A stretch of DNA of 64,000 bases from Aedes albopictus (lineage: Eukaryota; Arthropoda; Insecta; Diptera; Culicidae), in the NCBI RefSeq assembly GCF_035046485.1, contig NC_085136.1, positions 76,773,734 through 76,837,733 on the forward strand, in the 5' to 3' direction. The notes under the pieces are model-generated. The model was given only the letters and a program-made list of their open reading frames with translations, had not been told where the DNA came from and did no database searches. Positions within the stretch are counted from its first letter, which is position 1, and each line of letters begins with the position of its first letter. Shown in pieces: positions 55,871 to 64,000 of the stretch. The translations under genes were made by a program, and so were the position numbers.

Positions 55871-57794
55871 TGTTATCCATCAACTGGGAGCGATATCTTC
55901 TGTTATAGTTGTGCTTTTGTACATATTCTTCCATTGGGTTTGAGCTTGTTTTTTTATTAAAAAACAATGAAATCTCTTTCACATCTCTGTCTTGAAAAAC
56001 GAACGAATTTTCTTATGTTTTGAACTAAATAACGATAACACTCAGATTAGTACAATAAACAGTCAAATCGAATCCAACAGAGTTTCGGCATCTCTTCCGT
56101 CAAACGATTAGAATGGGAATCAACTAATCGGTTATTCTGACTTATCGACTTCTATATCTATTACGCAAATCCCTAACAACAAAAATGGCCGCACAACGAC
56201 TTAGTATTATCACCTCTAGTCAGCCGGTCAGCCGGTTGGTCGGCAAATGATCAACCGTATTTCGATTTCAACCGGCAGACTTTTTGGCTCACTCTTGCGT
56301 GGAAGATCGTGTGACAGCGATCATTATTTAATAAATATCCGCCCAGCATGGCGTTCCTTTCTCCTTTCTGGTGGATCCCTGCCGGCCTGCTGATGGCTGC
56401 TGGGTGACAATCGACAATCACCTCGCCACTACACAGATCAGGAACCATAAAAGCGACTTTCGCACCTGTAGCGACCGTTTTATGACAGAATTTGGTAACG
56501 AGCACTGGACTGCGGCCGAGAGGTTCGATCATATGATTTCACATTTCCATATTTATTCTCGTGATCACGAGTGATCGAGGTGGCGGATCCCATGGGGTTC
56601 GTGGGGTCGTTCTGTCTATGGCTTAAGTGAAAAGGGATTTCTGTGCATCATAAAACGATGAATTTTCAAAAAGTTTGATCTAACGATGATTGATGAACCG
56701 TGTGGGACATTCTTGAGAAAGAATTTTTATTATCTAGTCGAATCTTTCGAGCGTTTAGGTGAAAATCGTCAGAAGCAAAGCAACCAGTTTATCCGGCTAA
56801 ACTAATGCCCATCCATTCGCGATCGCCCGACTTGGCCAGAAGATACTGCGAAAGATCATTTCATTCAGTCCCGAAAAAAGTCACCAGAAAATTTGCATAA
56901 AGCCGGTCTTCTCCCGAGTCTGCGATCTCTTTCTCTGTCCTAACTGGAGTGAGGAGGTAGAAACGAGTCGATTTCAGGCCTAAGCACAACGCGTTTCCAA
57001 AACCGGTTCAACGTGATCCCTGCTGTGACCGCTGTGGCCGAAAACGGGATTGAGAACCCCATTAGAGTTCTTCCCATCCGAGAATCGGTAAATATTTACC
57101 CATGTCTAGCTCTTGTGAAAAAATGATAATTTTCCCAAATAAATTCGATCGAATATCACAGAAACCGCTAAGGTCGATAATGGTCGCGCGTGTTTGGATT
57201 CGTAATCTGCGTAAGCGTCCCTAGCGCTGATCCTATCAACTCGATCGAGCCGGTCTCCGTGTTGAATACTGGATGATCGCTCTTGACGAAAGCAGAACGA
57301 TCGGTTATCCTAATGATGTCTTTGTTTTGCAAATTCAAAACGGCGAACATTTTATGATGTTCCCCCAAGTAGTAGTAGCATGCGATTGACGATGGAGCTT
57401 TTAACCTCCATGACTCCAAGAAGCAACATGCTCGAAATCGCATCTTTCGCTTTAGAAAAGTTTGGGGGTGGTCGACGCGATAAATGTCAGTCCACTACTG
57501 TAGAATATGTCACTGGTACCAATTTGGCCGTCTTTGCCGTGCCCGCCTTTCAAGTTTGCAAACATTGCGATGTGGCTCACACCGTTAGTAGCCAGTCAGA
57601 TTTTGATCATTTATATAGTTATAATAAAAATGTCACCGAAAAAAAAACAAACAGGTTCGTAAAAAAATACAGTTCGACGAATTTGTTTATGGGACCAGGG
57701 CTGACTGCACCAAATTAGGATTTTCTGAAAATATTTCACTTGTAGACTTGTAGGTTGTTAATGCCACGGCCCCCGAGCAGAGCAGCCTGGTAAG
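55871..57794. other. unassigned sequence with some longer frames
   Basis: GC content is higher than around it. Frames at 56532-56251 (minus, 93 codons), 57443-57168 (minus, 91 codons) and 57380-57718 (plus, 112 codons) have no resemblance I recognise. They could be parts of an unfamiliar retroelement or of an old integrated sequence; I make no call. Confidence 0.35.
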
Positions 57795-59838
57795 CAAGGA
57801 GTCAAATTTCCAAACCATAGACGAATCTCGAGGCAGCGTTGCCAGACGAGAGTGACTACCGGAGTACAGTTAATGCAGCTATCAACGACGCAATCGAGAG
57901 CATCGTACCATCGGGTAAATGAAACGGAGGCAAAGGAACGGTTGGTTCGACGAGGAGTGTAGAGATACTATGAAAATGAAGAACACAACCGGGCGGTCAT
58001 GCTGCAGCATGGGATCCGACAGAACATGAAACGTTACAAATGGAGCAGTAGAATCACCTCTTTCGGGAGAAGAAACGCCACCAGGAAGAAGAAAAAGGTG
58101 TGACGAAACTGTTGAGTTGTTCTCAAGAAACACGGAAGTTCTACCAGAAGCTCAACGCATCCTGCGCCGACTTCGTGCCGTGAGCCGAAATACTCCCGGA
58201 TGAGGACGGACGCCTCTTGACGGACGGACTTGTGGTTATTGAAAGGTTGGAAGCAGCACTTAAATGAGCACCTGAACGGCGCGGAGAACGTAGGCACGAG
58301 GAACCAAGGCAATGGAGCAGAGGACGGAAATCCTAAGTAAGCCGTTCATCACTAACTCCAAACCAACAAAACAACTGGTAAGAAACATATATCGCAGCTG
58401 AACTCATCGAGATGGACGTAGAAAAGCTGGTCACCTGCCTGCACCGGTTGATAGTCAGAATCTGGGAAACCGAACAACTATACCGGAGGAGGGTAAGGAA
58501 AGGGAAATATGCCCCAGACGACCAGCATTTGGAATATGAGAACTTCGGAGCGATCCTCATTCTCAATACAGCCTACAAAGTGCTATCGCAGATCATCTTC
58601 CGTCGTCCATCATCTAAAGTAAATAAGTTCGTGGAAAGTTATTTATCAAGTCAACGTCAAAGGCGTAATGCGAGTATCCGGACTTGATCCGGACTCAATG
58701 GCCGTGGTACGATTCTCTGGAAACCCAGTCACTATGTTTGCTTTGAGGACGAGACGGATATTATATAGTGAGAACATTTGGAACGGTAGCAGAGCTGTAC
58801 ATCCGACCTGACACGCGAAACAGCAAAGTAAGGCATTATCCAGTTAGAATCCGGATGCAGATAATCACTTATATCTCAGAGGTGGAATAACAAACAGAAA
58901 AGGTTTAACCCTCAAAACAAAGATAATTTACTGTAGTTTCATGGAAAAATATCATTAAAATTATTAAATTTAATTTTTAATACATTTCCTCATTTTTACC
59001 GTGATAACTTCCTTAAAAATCTGCACAATGGTAGTAAATTTTAACATCAACCCCTTCGGCGTATTTGTTTAACAATCGGGTCATCTCTGTAGTGTCCTGA
59101 GACCCTCTACCAGTCTGATTAGGAATTCAAAGAAACTTTACCAAATATTTCTCTTCTTGCGAAATTAAGAGCTATTTAGTGTATTCCAAAGAAGCGAAAT
59201 TTGAGTGTTTTTTTCGTAAATAAACACTATCCAACAGTGATGACACCACTTCACATCTCAGGCTGTCGTTATAGCTCACCAAAGTAGCTCAAACCTCTTC
59301 AGATCCCTTGTGGGCATTTTTGAAAAGCAGCGCGCGATTCTTGAGTTTGTCATCTTTGTACACATTTGGTGTAAAAATCGTGATGTGAGAAAACGATGTC
59401 CAGAGCTCGAACTTCCTGGCAAATCTTGGAATTCCAAGCAGATTTACCCATGAACATAAACTTTAAACATCCTTGCACACTACCTCATGGCATGGTTAAC
59501 AACATCTGAGCACATCACACATAATGGTTTTGGAGATATTAACATTTTTCGTAACTGTCGTACCTGACCAGTGACCACCCTAAATTTTCAGCGTGTTTGT
59601 GCAAAATGTTTTTCCTTCACATGTCTTCAATCTGAAATAACTTTTCACTCGTAGCAAGAAAATCGATGAAATTTTCACCATCAATAGAGGACTTGTTTAC
59701 AATCAGACTAGTGAAAAAAATATAATTATGATCATTTAGAGCGTCACAATAAATTATCCTTTGCGTCCGGATTCTAACTGGACAATGCTTTACGTATTCG
59801 GACTGGTGATGAATGCAAGAATCCTTAAACTAACATAG
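57795..59838 (+). pseudogene. RTE-like LINE ORF2 fragment split by a TIR element
   Basis: Connector region (INDAIESI at 57877, FREKKRHQEEE, ETRKFYQKLNASCADFVP at 58127, DEDGRLLTDG at 58200), then RT residues (ENFRAILILNTAYKVLSQII near 58540-58600) and the region after the catalytic box (GTVAELYIR near 58778). The TIR element at 58830-59792 intervenes, after which the frame resumes with FGLVMNAR (59797-59822). Numerous stops. Confidence 0.78.
58830..59792. mobile_element. 963-bp TIR element, uninterrupted relative of 48076-53263
   Basis: Ends GTAA(G/A)GCATT(A/G)TCCAGTTAGAATCCGG, about 27 bp. Full colinearity with the split copy, about 80-85% by eye. It interrupts an RTE-like reading frame at codons Lys-Val. 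The duplication is ambiguous (GTA fits). Non-coding. Confidence 0.82.
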
Positions 59839-60055
59839 TATTGTGGCGTTAGCACTAAATTGGTTTCCGAAAAAACTTCATTGACTTCCGCTGCCTTTCC
59901 TATGCGTTAAACATTACGTCGGAAGTAGTGCGCTGTATAGAAAATCAGATTTACTGTACAGCGCACTACTTCCGACGTTACGTTTAACGCATAGGAAAGG
60001 CAGCGAAAGTCAATGAAGTTTTTTCGGAATTCAATTTAGTGCTAAACGCACAATA
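59839..60055. mobile_element. 217-bp near-perfect palindrome
   Basis: Arms of about 100 bp from TATTGTG inward (GTTAGCAC, CCGAAAAAACTTCATTGACT, CTACTTCCGACGT) with a 16-nt loop at about 59940. Only a few mismatches, so recent or conversion-corrected. Non-coding. Confidence 0.78.
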
Positions 60056-61110
60056 TTCCACTCGTTACGAGCGCAGGGATAGGGTCACCGTATTAGGGTG
60101 CGTCTCAAAAATCTGCACGCCGCACAAACTGCTACGTATTTCAAGGTGTTTTAGGGCACTTCGAGGGATTCACGGGGTATTTCTAAGGGTTCAAGGGGCA
60201 TTTCAGTAGAGTCCCGAGCAGGAATGAATAACTGCCACATAACTGGAGCATACCAAAGTCAGGTATCATACCAAGACAAGGTATTGGTCAGTTATCCAGG
60301 TATCGAAAATAACTTATTTTGTTATTTTGTAGTTATTGGTGAAATACCTCAACGAGTTACAACGAGTTATTGGTATGATGTTAAGGACTATTTGAGGTAT
60401 TATTATGGAAAAATCGCTATTTGTACGGAAAAATCTCCGATTATTATTTGGGTATTGCCATACCTGATGTCATTATTCACGCGTTATGCACAGAATACGC
60501 ACCAGTTATTATTTTAGGTATTTTACCTCTTATGCAGGACTACTTAATACCTCATTCGGGTTGTAGGTATTCGGTTATCCATACCTGAGTTAGTTATTTC
60601 TCAGCTATTTTCTCCTGCTCGGGGTTCCGAGTTCCGGGGGGTTTCAGTGAGGTTTCATGAGGATCGCAGGGCATATAAACGTTTTAGGTAATTTCAAGAA
60701 ATTGCAGAGGGATTTCAGGGGCGACAGCAGCTAATTCTACATTTAAGAATACTCGGAAGCATTTCAGAGGAGTAAAAGCGCTTTTGAAGGGGAATCCAGG
60801 GTGTTTCAAGGGGTTTTTTTTGGTAGTGTTTAAGAGGCTTTCAACAGCTTTCCATGAATTTTGAGGGCTTTTCGGAGGTGCCAGGAGCGTTCCAGGCGGT
60901 ACCAAAGCCTTTGAGGGAGTTGCAGTAAGTTTAAGAAGTCCTCAAAGAGGTTTCAAAGAGTTTCAGGGATATTTCATGGGAATTTCAAACGACTTAGAGT
61001 CGTTTCGGGGGATTGCAGGATGATTCAAGGCGCATTTCACAGATTTCAAGATCTTTCAAAGAGTTTCGGGATAGTTGCAGGTGGCTCAGAAGAGTTTTAG
61101 GGGGTTTCAG
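60056..61110. repeat. degenerate TTTCAGGGG-type array with a MITE inside
   Basis: Diverged 'gggatttcaggggtttca' units at about 60140-60212 and 60624-61110, about 20-25 bp apart, continuing at 63690. Open frames over it reflect the repeat. Confidence 0.7.
60213..60623. mobile_element. 411-bp MITE
   Basis: Ends CCCGAGCAGGA and exact complement. The interior is rich in GGTAT and GTTATT words (AGGTATTG, GAGTTATTGG) in both orientations. The 97-codon frame inside is not a gene. It sits in the repeat array. Confidence 0.68.
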
Positions 61111-61145
61111 CCCAAGTAACACAACTTGTTATAATAATGTAAATA

Positions 61146-62024
61146 CCGTCAAGACGTCATTCACCGTGTGCCTTCGAATATTTTTTCATTATTTCCATAT
61201 TATGATTGAATGATATGACAATTTCCCTTCAATTTCACCAATACAACACTAATGTATTAGACATACGTAATGCCTGAAGTTCATAGGCACAATATGTGTT
61301 GAAAAATGGACAAATTGAGTGGAAAAATTGCGAAAAAAAAATGTATTGTTACCATGCCAAAACGCTCATTAGAAACATTTAAAAGTATCATTTTGACACT
61401 AAAGTGTGTTTACATGAAGCGGGTTTCTGCTTTTTCACTGCATTCATAGTGAAAAAACGAAAACTATGCTAAAGTGATTTAACGTAACGTTTTTATTCCA
61501 CCAAGAAGCAATCAAATTCACATATGAGGTATGTGTTTTGCATTACCGAAGTAAGTTTAACAAGAAAGTACGATTACTCGTACTTTTTAATTGAAACAAA
61601 AAGGCACGGTAAATGGGTACCCTTAAAATCAATGGTCTCCATTCACCGTGCCCCATATTATCCCATATATCTAGAAAAAAAAACGAAAATTTGAACATTT
61701 GTTTTTCTAATAAAATCTTGCAAGTTATTACTTGAAATGAATTTAAATGAAGAAAATTTCTTTGGCTGGGTTGTTTTAATCATTTTTAAACAAAGTAGAA
61801 TGGTGACCTACCACGGAATTAGGCAACCCTACTACCCTTTACTAATTGTACTACATCACCAAATTTTGTGAAAAATTTTCTACTTCTGTGGATATTGCTT
61901 TAATTTTAACCTATGATGAAGGCAATTAAAAGCGGCACCAACCATGTTTATAAGACTGGTGTCAAATGACAGCCCTTATTTGCCCCGAATCCTCTTAGAT
62001 CCACGGTGAATGGTGCCTTGACGG
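61146..62024. mobile_element. 879-bp MITE, TA duplication
   Basis: Ends CCGTCAAG(A/G)(C)...TTCACCGTG over about 25 bp, with TA at 61144-61145 and 62025-62026. An internal ATTCACCGTG near 61640 repeats the end wording. Non-coding. Confidence 0.75.
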
Positions 62025-62026
62025 TA

Positions 62027-63689
62027 TTACATGTTCCATACAAACGCCCATGTTTTGTTCCAAATATAGGAAACGTATTTTCGTACACTTATATCACCGA
62101 AAGAGCAAAAAATGGCGGCTTATAAAACATCTTCGATGTTACTGAAGATGTTTTTCAATACATTCTTATAACATAAAATTAAGTATTGAATATGTTCTCT
62201 GCAAACATCATAAAAACTTACTTTTTGCTTGCAGGGAAATAATAATTTATCATACGCACACTGTGAAAATAAATATGACATATATTTTTTTTTTTTTTTG
62301 CTATTTGGTCATGGCTCAAAATAATTATTAAGCATCTAATTTCATTTGTAATTTACCATTTGGATGTTTGGTTACTATGACCTAATTTCATGTGCCATTC
62401 AAAATTTATGGTGATATAAACACATTCACTCTTCATGAATGCATGCGCTTTCCATCGGGTTGGAAACAAGATGAGAGGTCATTGTCATTTATCTGATTTA
62501 TTTGAGAATTTCGAACAAATTTTCAGGGATGCAACATGGTGGCTTCCCGAAACAGTACCGTCAGGAAGTTTTGAAATGCTATTTTCATTTATGTTGTAAA
62601 AAAGATGTGCTTATTCTAAAAGCAATTGAATTTTTATCAATTATCGATAAGAAAATTATATTATTTCAATCAATGTTTAATTGTCCAAAATAAATAATTA
62701 TTAGGAGAAACACTTGTAGATAAACCGGCTGAAAAAGTGTTAGTGTGAAACTTTTCAACGGGCACTGTAATTCACCTGTCCTGATATAGGAAATACCAAA
62801 ATATTAGATGTACGTTCAAATTACATCTTATGAACATCTCAATAACATGTTTCTCGAATACTTTCAAAAATACATTAAAAAACATCATTGCAACGTATTT
62901 TAAACATCCATTTGCATATAGCCTACATGGATGGGATTTTGTTCTGGATACCTATTTTGAACATAATTATAACAATAGCATACTCAGTGTCCAACTTGCG
63001 GAGCCAATATCAATAAATTGATTACTAACATTTCGCGGGATCCCGTGTCCAAACTGGGCTTTTCAGTGAGGTTGAGCCGCAACTGTGAGTAAGTATCTGA
63101 CGTGATTATTAGGTGATAGTAGTGTAGATAGAAGTGATTTCGGTGAAGTAAAAAGTGGCGACTTCCTTCTTCGCCAAGAGTGGTTTCCACAGTCGCCAGC
63201 CGTTGTGAAAGTATTTCGATACCTGTATTTACCTGTTAAGCAAATAGCAAAGCAAAAAATGTAAGTGTTAGATGCTATTATTGTTTAATTTCCGTGTATT
63301 TTTTGTGTTAAATATATTTCATATAGTATGTTCAAGGCAGTGACGTGCAAGAAGATACTGTGAACTGATGAACACATTACGTATTTAATACTTAAAAATA
63401 ACGTATTAATAACACATTTGGGACCGAAGGTTTTAACTATGTGCTGCTAATGTTTCACAAATCATCTATAATTGAAACGGATGATTATACAAAAATCTTG
63501 TGTAATCAACGTTCAATTTACGTCATTTTAACTTGATGTGATGTTGATTAGGTTGTGTAGAAACTTGTTTTTGTCAAACATAAATGAAACATGATTTCAA
63601 CACAAGATGTATTCAAATACGATTATGGTACTCTACTATAACATCTTTCTCAAGCATTATTTTCAAAGATGTTTTCTGTGTTATTTGGG
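62027..63689. other. interior of the 2.58-kb element
   Basis: AT-rich DNA with poly-T at 62287. A GC-richer patch at 63030-63200 stands out but has no recognisable motif. No gene. Confidence 0.35.
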
Positions 63690-63946
63690 AGGGGATTCCA
63701 GGACGGTTCAAGTGGTTTGAGGAGAGTTTCAGGGCAGTTGTGGTCCTGTAACCCCTTCAACTCTTTGGAGCCGGCTGGAGGGGCCATATACGGATCATTT
63801 GACATAATATGTGACTGATAAAACTCTTCTAGAACTTTTGTCACCCATCGAAAAGCCTTTTAAGCCCCCAGAGACGCCAAGAACCTCACTAAGATCCCTT
63901 CAAAAGTTCCTTAAACCCCCTGACTCCCCCGAAACGACACCAAAAA
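63690..63946. repeat. continuation of the TTTCAGGGG-type array
   Basis: Diverged units resume right after the 61111-63689 element and run to the SINE at the edge. Confidence 0.6.
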
Positions 63947-63949
63947 CTT

Positions 63950-64000
63950 TCCAGTTAGCCTAGTGGTTAAAGCGGAGACGGCGGGTTCGATTCCCGTTCC
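63950..64000 (+). mobile_element. 5' part of a tRNA-derived SINE, cut by the window edge
   Basis: TTAGCCTAGTGGTTAAAGC matches a tRNA A box and GGGTTCGATTCCCG a B box. Spacing between the boxes is too short for a normal tRNA with a full anticodon arm, so a SINE is more likely. It differs from the Feilai-like SINE by sequence. Confidence 0.65.

Larger units (their letters stand above)
61111..63689. mobile_element. 2.58-kb TIR element inserted in the repeat array
   Basis: Ends CCCAA(G/A)TAACACA and complement; the same TTCAGGGG-type array lies on both sides. Interior AT-rich, includes the nested 61146-62024 MITE. No transposase frame. The short ends leave moderate doubt. Confidence 0.55.

Noticed and set aside
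57168..57443. Possible integrated viral or retroelement coding fragment
   Set aside because: No motif could be assigned with honesty, so it is left as unassigned sequence rather than given a name.
63950..64000. Genuine tRNA gene at the right edge
   Set aside because: A and B boxes are too close together for a complete tRNA, and the sequence is truncated by the edge; SINE preferred.

Overview
The window looks like a gene-poor, transposon-dense stretch of a mosquito chromosome, most likely Aedes-type (culicine). The reasons are a tRNA-derived SINE of Feilai type, R1/LOA-like, RTE-like and CR1/L2-like LINE copies, many foldback and MITE-like elements (several with TA target duplications), and a single host gene with the layout of an insect cuticular protein gene. 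Species identity is inferred; nothing in the sequence names it.

Host gene. The only host gene I can support is an RR-1 type cuticular protein on the minus strand. Three exons lie close together at 11683-10858. They read in frame through two short introns and end in a Thr-rich, YLP-repeat tail. The missing first exon is best explained by ATG AAA ATT followed by GTAAGT at 40876-40862. It sits behind a TATA box at 41131-41136 and completes a signal peptide in phase 0. The gene would then cover about 30.4 kb, with a 29,184-bp first intron (11684-40867) that holds almost every element in the middle of the window.

Layout. 1-10857, downstream of the gene: a 47-bp-arm MITE, a 3.26-kb foldback element with satellite-like repeats (2936-6191), further foldbacks, and a truncated Ty3/gypsy pol-LTR remnant (7215-9968) carrying two nested insertions. 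11684-40867, intron 1: an R1/LOA-like remnant broken by three TIR elements (12590-16133), RTE-like and R1/LOA-like fragments (16121-18955), nested MITEs, a CR1/L2-like LINE with both ORFs intact (23115-27752), a SINE split by a Transib-like palindrome (28883-29508), blocks of a degenerate 23-bp repeat cut up by insertions (22181-38050), and a nearly identical inverted duplication with about 0.99-kb arms (34117-38838). 41137-64000, upstream of the gene: more R1/LOA-like and RTE-like fragments, a second Transib-like palindrome (43353-43696), a 2.5-kb TIR element (44623-47132), a three-level nest (48076-53263), a separate full copy of that host element (58830-59792), a second degenerate repeat array (60056-63945) and the first half of a SINE at the right edge.

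How it fits together. Apart from the cuticular gene there is no pathway here; the window is a record of nested transposition. Frame arithmetic and target duplications allow several insertions to be ordered. The most interesting leads are the very long intron, the long inverted duplication inside it (a possible hairpin-RNA source), a roughly 140-bp module shared by two elements with unrelated ends, a 76-bp element present twice with 4-bp duplications, and two palindromes with CAC ends and CGNCG duplications as in Transib elements.
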